DNA of 64,000 nt from Microbulbifer sp. ALW1 (lineage in GTDB: Bacteria; Pseudomonadota; Gammaproteobacteria; Pseudomonadales; Cellvibrionaceae): assembly GCF_009903625.1 (NCBI RefSeq), contig NZ_CP047569.1, positions 4,386,501-4,450,500 of the forward strand, read 5' to 3'. Numbering within the stretch: position 1 is the first letter of the stretch; the number at the start of each line of letters is the position of its first letter. The notes under the pieces were generated by a model. That model made no database searches. It was not told where the DNA came from and saw nothing but the letters and a program-made list of their open reading frames with translations. Shown here in pieces: positions 9,782 to 18,101 of this stretch. Both the position numbers and the translations under genes were made by a program.

Positions 9782-10984
9782 TCACGCCGCAGACAACAGG
9801 CTTTCACGCTGCAAAGCACGCGCGCCAAAAGCAACAGCCGCCGCTACCAGTAAAAGGGTAACGGCGGAGCCCGCCAGCATCCAAAGCGGCGAAACCGAAT
9901 CGCCTACCAGCAAACCTTTCAACCACTGTTGCTGGCCAATCATGGGCAACAACTGCCAGCTATCCGCCAGTTTGACCTGCGCGATATCCAGTATCGTCAA
10001 CAACATGACCGGCGCGATCTGGAAAATGCTCAGCTGGGTCTGGGCGTCCTTGAAAGACTGCGAACGCAGTGCCAGCAGTATCTGCAGCACCGCCACCAGC
10101 AGTGCCAACGGCAACAGTAGCAGCCCCATGGCCACAACACTGCCCGGCGTTGTGGCCTGCTGAATACCGAATTCCGCCAGCGGCATCACCGGCATCAATG
10201 CGACCAGGGCACCAATGGCCAAGAGCGCCCCCAGCCAACCGAGGCTTGCCGCGGCGAGCATTTTTGCAGTTATGATCTGCCAGCCAGGAATCGGCTGCAG
10301 CAACAGGGTTTCGAGACTCAGGCGCTCGCGCTCACCGGCAGAACTGTCCACCGAGGTTGCCAGGCAGGCGATAAACAGCGTCATGATCAACAGTCCGGGC
10401 ACCGTGGCGAGTATCAACGCGCCCCGGCTCGAAGGCGTGCTGACGTCGCGGGTTTCCAGCTGCCAGGGCGCCAGCAGCTGCGGTGCTACGCCCCGTGCAG
10501 ACAACCGCTGGATGACCACCATCTGCTGCAGCTCCCCGAGGCGCTCCTGCAAGTCGCGCTGGGCGCGCCCGCTGCTGGTATCCGAGCTGTTGAGGTACAG
10601 GTACAGCCGCGGCGCACGAAACTCCTGGTAACGGCGGGCGAAATCCTCCGCGACCACCAGCACCAGATCGTAATCGCCGGCCAGCAGGTCACGGGGCTCG
10701 CCGCTATCCAGCACCTCAATTTCCAGGTCGGGCGACTGCAGCTGCTGCTGGATCAAGGGTGCGCGCTCCGCTCCCAGCAGTGCCACCCGCGTGACTTCCT
10801 GGGTCTGCTTTTTAGCGATAAACACCATGCCCCCGGTCAGTGCCGCGGGAAACAACAACGAAAAGCACACGGCCATCAGCAAGGCGCGTCGGTCACGCCA
10901 GGCTTCCAGCAGTTCCTTGCGCAACAGCGGTGCCATCCGCTTCCAGCCCTGCATCCATTGTTGCGCCAAATTGTTGGTACTCAT
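9782..10984 (-). CDS. ABC-2 type permease, NatB-like
   Basis: A 400-residue membrane protein with an N-terminal helix at about residues 35-55, a large extracytoplasmic domain (about 56-185), then five or so helices from about residue 190 to the end. This is the layout of NatB/YhaP-type ABC-2 exporters of sodium or small peptides. The PGLLIMTLF and SSAGERERLSLETLLLQP stretches after the loop are typical of that group. Its ATG overlaps the TGA of the ATPase gene by four bases. The transported substrate is unknown. Confidence 0.8.
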   Translation of the reverse strand: MSTNNLAQQWMQGWKRMAPLLRKELLEAWRDRRALLMAVCFSLLFPAALTGGMVFIAKKQTQEVTRVALLGAERAPLIQQQLQSPDLEIEVLDSGEPRDLLAGDYDLVLVVAEDFARRYQEFRAPRLYLYLNSSDTSSGRAQRDLQERLGELQQMVVIQRLSARGVAPQLLAPWQLETRDVSTPSSRGALILATVPGLLIMTLFIACLATSVDSSAGERERLSLETLLLQPIPGWQIITAKMLAAASLGWLGALLAIGALVALMPVMPLAEFGIQQATTPGSVVAMGLLLLPLALLVAVLQILLALRSQSFKDAQTQLSIFQIAPVMLLTILDIAQVKLADSWQLLPMIGQQQWLKGLLVGDSVSPLWMLAGSAVTLLLVAAAVAFGARALQRESLLSAA

Positions 10985-11730
10985 GCGGGCTCTCCCTGTT
11001 CCGCTGCCGGGCGCTGCCCATAGGCCAGCGCGACAAAACTGTCTTCCAGGTTATCGCAGCCGGTCTCTGTGGCCAGCTCTTGCGGGGTGCCACTGCCGAC
11101 GATCTGCCCCGCCGCCATAACCAGTACCCGGTCGGATAACTCGGCCACTTCCGGCATTACATGGCTGGAAAAAAGAATGGTGGTGCCCGCCGCCCGCAGC
11201 CGCAGCAGCGTCTTGCGCAGCAGCCGCACCGCCAGTACATCGAGGCCGCGTGTGGGCTCATCCAGAATCAGGTGCGGAGGACGATGCACCAGTGCCCGTG
11301 CCAGGGACACCTTCATTCGCTCCCCCTGGGAGAAGCCCTTCATACGCCTGTCCCACAGCGCTTCCAGTTCCAGCTCTTCGCGCACAGCACTCAGCGCATC
11401 CACCAATTCTGCGCCACCCAGCCCCTGCATCTGAGCAAAAGACGCCAGGTACTCGCGCACCGTCAGGCGCTCATAGAGCCCCTCGCGATCCCCTACCACA
11501 CCCAGCTGCCGGCGCGCCGCCATGGGGTCCTGCGCAGGATCCGCATCCCCGACCAGTACCCGTCCGGAATCCGCCTTGAGCAGACCACAGATAATCCGCA
11601 GGCAACTGGTTTTGCCGGCGCCATTGGCACCAAGCAATGCGGTAATACGGCCATCGGGCACATCAAAGTTGAGGTTTTTCAGTACCGGGGTCGCACCGAA
11701 CGACTTGCTGATGTTTTCAATCCGGATCAT
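10981..11730 (-). CDS. ABC transporter ATP-binding protein, NatA-like
   Basis: A 249-residue ABC ATPase with Walker A GANGAGKTS at about residues 34-42, signature FSQGERMKVSLARAL at about 138-152, Walker B LILDEPTRGLD and switch histidine in ILFSSHVMPEV. It closely resembles the NatA/CcmA class that pairs with ABC-2 permeases. It overlaps both neighbours by four bases (ATGA), so hydrolase, ATPase and permease form one translationally coupled operon. Confidence 0.88.
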   Translation of the reverse strand: MIRIENISKSFGATPVLKNLNFDVPDGRITALLGANGAGKTSCLRIICGLLKADSGRVLVGDADPAQDPMAARRQLGVVGDREGLYERLTVREYLASFAQMQGLGGAELVDALSAVREELELEALWDRRMKGFSQGERMKVSLARALVHRPPHLILDEPTRGLDVLAVRLLRKTLLRLRAAGTTILFSSHVMPEVAELSDRVLVMAAGQIVGSGTPQELATETGCDNLEDSFVALAYGQRPAAEQGEPA

Positions 11731-13324
11731 TTGTCCGCTACCTCCTGGTCGCCCTGCACCGGCATATCCCCGGTAGGTCCTTGCTCTTCGCCAGTATTCG
11801 TCGGGTGACGGTCAGCCGAGTCATCCGCCGCAAGAATGGATTCCGCTTCCGGCACCACCGGCTCGGGCATCAGCGCCGGGCCATAGGCACCAACCATAAA
11901 CGGCGGACGATGAATGTCCTCCAGGCAGCTGCCATCCAGTTTTTCGCCCGGGTGATCGAGAAACGTCAAAATCAGGTCGGGCATACAGCCCCGCGCGGAA
12001 TTGATATGGCCCCCCCCTGTACCACAAGATGCTGCCGATTCGGCAGATAATCGAGCTGTTGCTCGGCATACAGCGGTGGGGTAATGGGGTCGGCGCTACC
12101 GGAAATCAGCAGCACCGGATGACCGCGCTCTTCGGGCTTGTCGTAGGGGCGCGCCGGTACCGGCCACACATCGCAGCCTTTCACAAAAGTGCGAATGAAG
12201 GCATCACCAACAAAAGAGCCAGCGGTGTCTTCGGCAATATCCGCAGCGCTAATCCGATTCATTTCCTCGGCACAGGCAACCGAGAAGGTAAGCCCCATGG
12301 ACATGGCGCCTTCCATTTTTGCAAACAGGCCAAAAATGCCGGACAGCGGCGCATAGTTGCCGCGGCTCGCTTCGGTGATGGCAAAAGGCAGTTGCGCCGC
12401 AGAGGCCGGATCGTACAGCGCCGTGCGCAAGGCACTGGCCAGTACCCAGGCTTCCACGGGTTCCTCAGAAGGTCGGCCGGTCATGGGATCGGGAAAAGCG
12501 CGCGCCTGCTCTTCACTCCAGTTCGCCAGCAGCACGTCGAGCTGGCGGCGCCAGTCTCCGAAGCCTGCGCATGCCGGGTCTTGGCTACAGGCAAGTTGCA
12601 ATTCCTGCAGCGCCGCCTCCGCAGCACCGGCCGCGAGAAATACCTTGGTGTCTATTGGCGCCACGCCATCGAGCACCAGACTCTGAAGGGAATCCGGATA
12701 CCACTGCTGATACAGCAGCGCGGTGCGCGTGCCCCAGGAGCCTCCCCAGAGAGAAATCCGTGGGTGCCCAAGCGCCTGGCGCACGCTTTCCAGATCCTCA
12801 ACTGTCTGGCGGCTGTTGATGGTCAGCGGGCGCTCACCAGCACCGGCATAGCACTCGGCCAAACGGCGGGAAAACTGATCCAGGTCTGACGGCACATCTT
12901 CCTTCAGGCCGCAGTCGAACGCATCGGAACGGCCACCGCCGCGGCGATCTACCATCACAATATCCCGCCCCCGGTTCAGTTTGCGCAGGGGGTTCAGCAA
13001 CCGCGCCAGATCACTGGCCGCCTGCCCCGGCCCCCCGGCCAGCAGATACAGCGGCTCTTGCTGGCCACTGTTCAGCGCCGGCGCCACCAGCACCGACAGC
13101 GCTACCTCACCGGCATCGTCCACCGGGATCTGGTAACAGCGCAGGGACTCTGCCCAGCCGTCGGCGTAACAGGCTTCACTCGCGGGAGCCTGCCAGGCTT
13201 GCGCGGCCTGGGAGCGGTCATCCGCGCTTGCCGCGGAACCGCACAAGGCGGCGACCAGTAGGGCCAGCCCTGTAAGTGACCTTAGAGACCATACAGGCCT
13301 TACCTGAAGAGATTTAGCAACCAC
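11727..13324 (-). pseudogene. Secreted alpha/beta hydrolase, TAP-like C-terminus, frameshifted
   Basis: The 5' part encodes a signal peptide (about SLRSLTGLALLVAALCGSAASA) and a serine hydrolase with the nucleophile elbow GGSWG, an acid region near SGSADPITPP and a TAP-like C-terminal domain. It resembles tripeptidyl or prolyl aminopeptidases. The frame runs off at 12010-12017, a run of eight G on the coding strand; nine would join it to the downstream frame, giving the expected GGGHINSARGCMPDL with the catalytic histidine. That downstream frame then ends in a perfect ATGA overlap with the ATPase gene, which supports an intact ancestral gene. It may be a real mutation, a phase-variable tract or a sequencing error. 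The start is unsure; GTG at 13322-13324 has AGGG eight bases upstream, and the frame stays open to 13525. Confidence 0.8.
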
Positions 13325-13578
13325 TGCCACTGCCCTGCCGGGCCGCCTACCGCTCGCATGCGAGCTTTTGGGGGATAACGTCCTTGAATCCAACACAGCT
13401 TCCTTATTTTTCACCTTGTACTCACCTGACGGGATACGAAACTCGCCCAGTCTACCGGACTTTTTCCGCGCCCGCCCACGTCTTGCGGGCCCTGCGGGGA
13501 ATATCCGTGGCGCCCTGCGGCGCACAGTGGTAAGGTTTGCGGTCGCTTGGTAATCGAATAATTTCTAGACACCGACCA

Positions 13579-14535
13579 ATGAGCTTTTCAGATAGAGAAA
13601 AACAACTAGTAAGGGCAGCCTTTGCCTGGGGGCAGATCACTCAAAAAGAAGGCTATACCCTGTCTGATCTGGAAATAGAGAAGTCGGTGCTCTTTCGCCG
13701 CCTGCTGGCGGGCCGCCCTCCCCTCGCCTTCCCGCCCCCCCTGCGCCACGGCTTTCCCTGGTACGAGGTGATCGAGGGCCGCAGCGAGCATGTGGTCAAC
13801 GCCTCTGAAGCTTCCCCAGAACACAGCATCATCGCCCCCGGCAGCAAGCCGGGTGATACCTGCATCCTGATCGATGGCGCTTTCTGGCGCGTGGCAGAAA
13901 CCCTGCGCGAGCGTGAGGAATACCTGGTGGAATGGGGCGAGTACCCGATGCAGTGGCGACTGCAAAAGCACTGGGAGGTCAATTACGAGATGACCCAGCA
14001 GCTAAATAGTTTCCGCAAAGAAAACCCCGATGCGAATGTGAGTCTCACCAGCGGTAGCGGCCAGAAGGAATACAGTGAGTTCCGGGTGGACGACGACCAG
14101 ACCGTATGGCTTTCGGAGTGGCACCTGACCCGCATTGGTCTTCCGGGCTGGGTGTGGGTTGGACTGGAATCTGAAGCCGAACCTTCGGTGCACGATCTGG
14201 CGCCCCTGTGCCAGGATCAGTTGGGCCCCCTGGTGCTGGGCGTTTCCGGCGCCGAGCGTGGCCCGGGCTGGCTGCGCATCGAGCAAGCCGGTGGCGATGC
14301 CCGCTACATCAAGCTGGGTGACGAGCTGGAATACAAAACCCTGATTGCCTCAGCGGTAACTGAATTTGACCGCTTGCTGCACAGCATAGCCGGCCATGAC
14401 CTGGCCGTAATGGATCGTCGCAATGGCGAACTGCTGCGCTGCTACCGCGTGCCCATGCAACTCGCACCTCTGGAACAGTTTGATCTCGGAGATGTGAATT
14501 ACGATCTGGTGCCAGAGAACGCCTACGCGGGATAG
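13579..14535 (+). CDS. Hypothetical protein, 318 residues, no family recognised
   Basis: I do not recognise this protein. It has no signal peptide or membrane segment, is acidic and rich in W, E and L, and starts MSFSDREKQLVRAAFAWGQI, suggesting a short helical N-terminal region. A beta-rich middle follows, with GDTCILIDGAFWRVAETL and EYLVEWGEYPMQWRLQKHWE. The C-terminal half has further beta-type segments (VLGVSGAERGPGWLRIEQ). The ATG at 13579 is chosen over the open extension from 13537 because the latter adds a basic, unlikely leader. It is convergent with the aldo/keto reductase gene and is followed by two complex inverted repeats. Confidence 0.75.
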   Translation: MSFSDREKQLVRAAFAWGQITQKEGYTLSDLEIEKSVLFRRLLAGRPPLAFPPPLRHGFPWYEVIEGRSEHVVNASEASPEHSIIAPGSKPGDTCILIDGAFWRVAETLREREEYLVEWGEYPMQWRLQKHWEVNYEMTQQLNSFRKENPDANVSLTSGSGQKEYSEFRVDDDQTVWLSEWHLTRIGLPGWVWVGLESEAEPSVHDLAPLCQDQLGPLVLGVSGAERGPGWLRIEQAGGDARYIKLGDELEYKTLIASAVTEFDRLLHSIAGHDLAVMDRRNGELLRCYRVPMQLAPLEQFDLGDVNYDLVPENAYAG

Positions 14536-14553
14536 CCTCCCGGCACGCGAGGT

Positions 14554-14758
14554 TATTTACTTCGAATCTCCTTTCGGTGGCGACGCTGTCACCGGGGAAA
14601 GTTTGCGGGACACGAGCTAGGCGCCCCCCCGTTAACCCATCCCTGGGGGCTCGGCTGCGGCCATCCAGGCCGCAGACGGTCCCGCAAACTTTCCCCGGCG
14701 ACAACGTCTTCAGTTCCACCTCAGCTACTTCGACCAACCAACGCTTACGAAGTAAATA
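14554..14758. repeat. Nested inverted repeat, copy A
   Basis: Perfect 20-base arms at 14592-14611 and 14679-14698 (beginning CCGGGGAAAGTTTGC) extend imperfectly to about 30 bases. They enclose two small hairpins: stem CCCA/TGGG with loop TCCC at 14636-14647, and stem CTGCGGCC/GGCCGCAG with loop ATCCA at 14655-14675. A further outer pair lies at 14554-14564 and 14748-14758 (TATTTACTTCG and its complement). It lies between convergent genes. Copies B and C share the architecture but not the arm sequence. Confidence 0.85.
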
Positions 14759-14781
14759 GCTTCAAATTGAAGCAAGGGTGG

Positions 14782-14873
14782 CGGGTGTTTGTTTTTGAAA
14801 GCGTCGGCGACAGAGACGTCGCCGACTCAGCGTACAGGGATGTATTTACAGCGGTTTCAAAAACAAACACCCG
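14782..14873. repeat. Nested inverted repeat, copy B
   Basis: Perfect 19-base arms at 14782-14800 and 14855-14873 (CGGGTGTTTGTTTTTGAAA and its complement) enclose a 9-bp hairpin at 14803-14826 (GTCGGCGAC/GTCGCCGAC) and a small hairpin at 14833-14844 (TACA, GGGA loop, TGTA). The core is nearly identical, in reverse orientation, to that of copy C at 35.5 kb, while the arms differ completely. It may also act as a two-way terminator for the genes on either side. Confidence 0.85.
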
Positions 14874-14924
14874 GTGCCATTGCGCCACCGGGCTGTTTTA
14901 GAAGAACTACCACCGCCGCTCAAA

Positions 14925-15839
14925 TCAGTCCACATCCCGCCCACGCCCAGCGCGCAGCAATTCAAACCACTCTTCCCGATCCAATTCCATTTCCAGAGCA
15001 GCGAGAGCCGCAACCAGTCGTTGCGGGTTACCACTTCCCAATACCGGCACCATCTGAGAAGGGTGCTTCAGCAGCCAACTCAGTGCCAGTTGCATGGTGC
15101 CATTCTCCTCGCTCAATCCGCGGGTTTTGCACAATGCCTGCAAAGCGCTTCGTACGCGCGCGGAATCCGTATCTTCGCCGGTAAATAAACGTCCACCAGC
15201 AAATGGCGACCAGGCCATGGGAATGATCCGGTGCTGCTGGCAATGATCCAGCTGGCCGTCGAACAGGGGTTGGGAATGCAGCAGGGAAACTTCAATCTGG
15301 TTTGCCACCAGTGGCAGCGACAAGCGCGACTGCAAAAGGTCTACCTGATGCGGCAGGAAATTGGACACGCCGAGGTGTTTTACCTTGCCTTCGGCCACCA
15401 GTTGCTCCAGTACGCCTGCCAGCGCATCCGCATCCATCAGCGGGTCCGGGCGGTGCAACAGCAACAGGTCCATCTGCTCGACACCCATATCCCGCAGGCT
15501 GGTTTCCACCGCACCGCGCACGTGTTCCGCACTGGTGTCGTAGTGATTGATACGCGCACCCGAGGCGGCGCCGGCGAGGCGAATACTGCACTTACTGACA
15601 ATTTCCATGCGCGCACGCAGTTCCGGCTTCAGCTTCAGTGCCTCGCCAAAAGACTGCTCGCAGCGGTAATCCCCGTAAATATCCGCCAGGTCAAAAGTGG
15701 TAACACCCAGGTCGAGCATCTGCTCAAACAGGCTCAGACGCTCGCATGGAGAGTAGTTCCAGTCCGTCAGCCGCCACAGGCCAAAGGCGATACGGGAAAG
15801 GGAAAAATCGGAGAGGAGAGAGGATGGTACGCGCTGCAT
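14925..15839 (-). CDS. Aldo/keto reductase, YdhF-like
   Basis: A 304-residue NADPH-dependent reductase of the AKR superfamily. Catalytic tetrad residues are visible as D50 and Y55 (TFDLADIYG), K83 and H129 (LLLLHRPDP), and the C-terminal cofactor-binding part includes VLGSGNPQRL. The overall sequence is close to the YdhF group, whose physiological substrate is not established. It starts at ATG 15837-15839, just downstream of a terminator hairpin, and ends next to the nested repeats. Confidence 0.88.
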   Translation of the reverse strand: MQRVPSSLLSDFSLSRIAFGLWRLTDWNYSPCERLSLFEQMLDLGVTTFDLADIYGDYRCEQSFGEALKLKPELRARMEIVSKCSIRLAGAASGARINHYDTSAEHVRGAVETSLRDMGVEQMDLLLLHRPDPLMDADALAGVLEQLVAEGKVKHLGVSNFLPHQVDLLQSRLSLPLVANQIEVSLLHSQPLFDGQLDHCQQHRIIPMAWSPFAGGRLFTGEDTDSARVRSALQALCKTRGLSEENGTMQLALSWLLKHPSQMVPVLGSGNPQRLVAALAALEMELDREEWFELLRAGRGRDVD

Positions 15840-15842
15840 AAA

Positions 15843-15880
15843 AAAATCCGCCGGATCGGGAAATGATTCCGGCGGATTTT
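15843..15880. terminator. Bidirectional-looking intrinsic terminator
   Basis: The inverted repeat AAAATCCGCCGGA (15843-15855) and TCCGGCGGATTTT (15868-15880) forms a strong GC stem flanked by A and T runs. It lies 40 bases downstream of the phytase gene and just before the aldo/keto reductase start, so it should end the phytase transcript. Confidence 0.8.
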
Positions 15881-15920
15881 CGCATATTGCCCGGGAGAGA
15901 AAACCCTCCCCGGGGTCGGC

Positions 15921-17855
15921 TTACTTCAGCTGCAGGGTCTCGGCGATGTCCGCCCAGGATACCAGCTTGAAGTTCTGCGTCTGGCTCGGCATGCGGTTGC
16001 GGCCGTCCTGTACCACCAGCAAGCCCTGCGGGTACTGGCTGCCGAACGACGCACTTGAAACTTCCAGGCCGTCGGTTTCCGAGCTGCCATCGAGGTTTTT
16101 ATCCAGGTTGATGTCCACCTTGAAGTGGCCCACAAACTGGCTGCCGTCGCGGCTGAACAGCGCATAGCTGTTATTACCCTGACTGGACACCACCAGGTAG
16201 CTCTTGTCGCCCGCGTGATAGAGGCCCATGCCTTCCACGTCCGCCGCCAGGCGCTCGCCATCCACCGGTGCGATCAGCTGCGGCTTGGCTTCACCACTGA
16301 GGAAAGCGGCAATGTCCAGGCGCCAGATGCCGCCGTCTTCTTCGCCGAAGAACAACATCTGTTTCTCATCATCGACGACACAACCTTCCACCTGGCTCTC
16401 AACCTGGAGTGTGGCAACTTTTTCCAGACTCCAGTCCACATTGCCCGTGCCAGGCACTATCTGCAGTAACTGCACGGCGCCGTCTTTATCCGACACCCAG
16501 GTCATCAGGTCCGCGCCCTTGCGGTAAACACAGAGCCCGTAGGGGTCGTCCATTTCCAGATTGCGCAGGCCCAGGTATTCCACTTCACCGGCAGCGCTGA
16601 TACCGAACAGGCTGACACCGGGATCGGTGCGATTGGTGGCAGCGGCGATGGCAACAAATTTGCCGTGCTGCATCGGCCGTAGATCCACGTTATTAACGCG
16701 GCCCACCGCAAAGTGCTCCAGTAGCTTGCCGTTCAGATCGTAGACGCTGAGACCACTTTTCTTGTCGGTCCCCAGAATCAGGCTGGCCGACGGGTTGACC
16801 GGGTTGACCCAGATTGCCGGGTCGTCGGCGGCATCGCCCCCGGATTGCACCGGTGCCGTCTGGCCGCTGGCACGTACCCGCGGTATTTCCACTGGGCTAC
16901 GGAATGCCTGCATTTCCGCCGCGGGCTCCGGTAGGGTCACTGCAAAGCGGTGCACCTGGTCACTTTCTTCTTCCAGCGCCAGTAATGCGCCCTGCTGCAC
17001 CGCCGCGGAAACCGGCTCAATGTCCGCCAGCGCTTCGACAAACAGCGGGCCCTGGCCGGGTGCATTGATATTGAACGCCAGTACCTTCTCACCACCGGTA
17101 AGCCACAGGTTGCCACTGCTGCTGTCCAGCCACAGGCCGCCGAACTCGCCCGCCGGCAATTCGCTGGCGGCGACGAAGACTTCGCGCGCCTCGTCCATTT
17201 CCGCGTCCGCATTCAGGCTCCAGATTCCCAGGGGCGGCTGAGCTACCAGCAGCTTGCCACTGCGGTCATCGACCACACAGGAGGACACCTGTTCACCGAA
17301 GTACAGCGGACGCAGGCCGGTAAACTCCCACGCCTGCTCCCGGGGATGCACCACATATTCGTGGCCCAGGCCATTTTCATCGATGGCAAACAGGTGGGTC
17401 CGCCCCGCCTGGCGGGAAAAGCACATGGCGACTTGCGGCGCTGTGGTGGCCATGGACGCCAGGTAGCGAATGCGCGGGCTGCCGTCTTCCACGTCCAGCA
17501 GGCGCAACTGCAATTCAGCGCCGTCTTCGTCGTAGACCGCGATCAACCAGCTGTCATCGGCCAGCTGTTGCAACGCAAAGCGCTCGACGGTACCGCCATC
17601 CAGTGCCAGTTTTTCTTCGCCCTCGCCAGTGACCAGCACCAGGCCGCGCTTTTCACTGGCCAGCAGCAGGTAATCCTTGCCGCCAAGCGCCAGTGGTGCC
17701 AGCTGACTGGAGACCACATCCGTTAGAGCAAGTTGCTGCTGCGAGGTAATCCGCTTTGGTTCCGCGGCGGTTTTCTCAATCTGGGGGCCGCAGGCGCTTA
17801 ACACACCGGCGGTGGCCAGAGCGGCTGCAACTTTATAAAAGGTTTTGAACGCCAT
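15921..17855 (-). CDS. Phytase-like beta-propeller lipoprotein
   Basis: Family members release phosphate from phytate. The 644-residue precursor starts MAFKTFYKVAAALATAGVLS and has a perfect lipobox LSAC, so it should be a lipoprotein. The N-terminal half (about 50-310) looks like a degenerate propeller domain. The C-terminal half (about 320-640) carries the beta-propeller phytase signature, with DDPAIWVNP, ILGTDKKSGLSVYDLNGK and DPYGLCVY. The open frame extends 27 codons upstream, but the ATG at 17853-17855 gives the signal sequence. It is directly downstream of a TonB-dependent receptor, an arrangement known for phytate use, though a terminator lies between. Confidence 0.88.
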   Translation of the reverse strand: MAFKTFYKVAAALATAGVLSACGPQIEKTAAEPKRITSQQQLALTDVVSSQLAPLALGGKDYLLLASEKRGLVLVTGEGEEKLALDGGTVERFALQQLADDSWLIAVYDEDGAELQLRLLDVEDGSPRIRYLASMATTAPQVAMCFSRQAGRTHLFAIDENGLGHEYVVHPREQAWEFTGLRPLYFGEQVSSCVVDDRSGKLLVAQPPLGIWSLNADAEMDEAREVFVAASELPAGEFGGLWLDSSSGNLWLTGGEKVLAFNINAPGQGPLFVEALADIEPVSAAVQQGALLALEEESDQVHRFAVTLPEPAAEMQAFRSPVEIPRVRASGQTAPVQSGGDAADDPAIWVNPVNPSASLILGTDKKSGLSVYDLNGKLLEHFAVGRVNNVDLRPMQHGKFVAIAAATNRTDPGVSLFGISAAGEVEYLGLRNLEMDDPYGLCVYRKGADLMTWVSDKDGAVQLLQIVPGTGNVDWSLEKVATLQVESQVEGCVVDDEKQMLFFGEEDGGIWRLDIAAFLSGEAKPQLIAPVDGERLAADVEGMGLYHAGDKSYLVVSSQGNNSYALFSRDGSQFVGHFKVDINLDKNLDGSSETDGLEVSSASFGSQYPQGLLVVQDGRNRMPSQTQNFKLVSWADIAETLQLK

Positions 17856-18001
17856 AACAGTTTCGTTTCGCAATTGTTCCGCTTGCTTCCGGGGCCCAGC
17901 TTGTCTGCTGTCGAGACCTGCAATCTGGGACCACATGCCGCGTCAAAATACGCCACAGGTGTGACCGGAATATGGCAAACAGATGACCAATGAATCCTAT
18001 A

Positions 18002-18057
18002 TAAAAAAATAGCAGAAAGCCCGGGCGCTCTGGGTGATCCAGAAGCGCTCCGGGCTT
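18002..18057 (-). terminator. Intrinsic terminator after the TonB-dependent receptor
   Basis: On the minus strand the stem AAGCCCGGAGCGCTTCTGG pairs with CCCAGAGCGCCCGGGCTT across a four-base loop at 18017-18057. After six bases it is followed by a run of seven T (18003-18009). It separates the receptor from the phytase gene, so phytase may have its own promoter or depend on read-through. Confidence 0.8.
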
Positions 18058-18101
18058 GCTGCCCAGGCCTCAATCAGATGAGACCGTGTCTAGCCCCAGG
18101 T

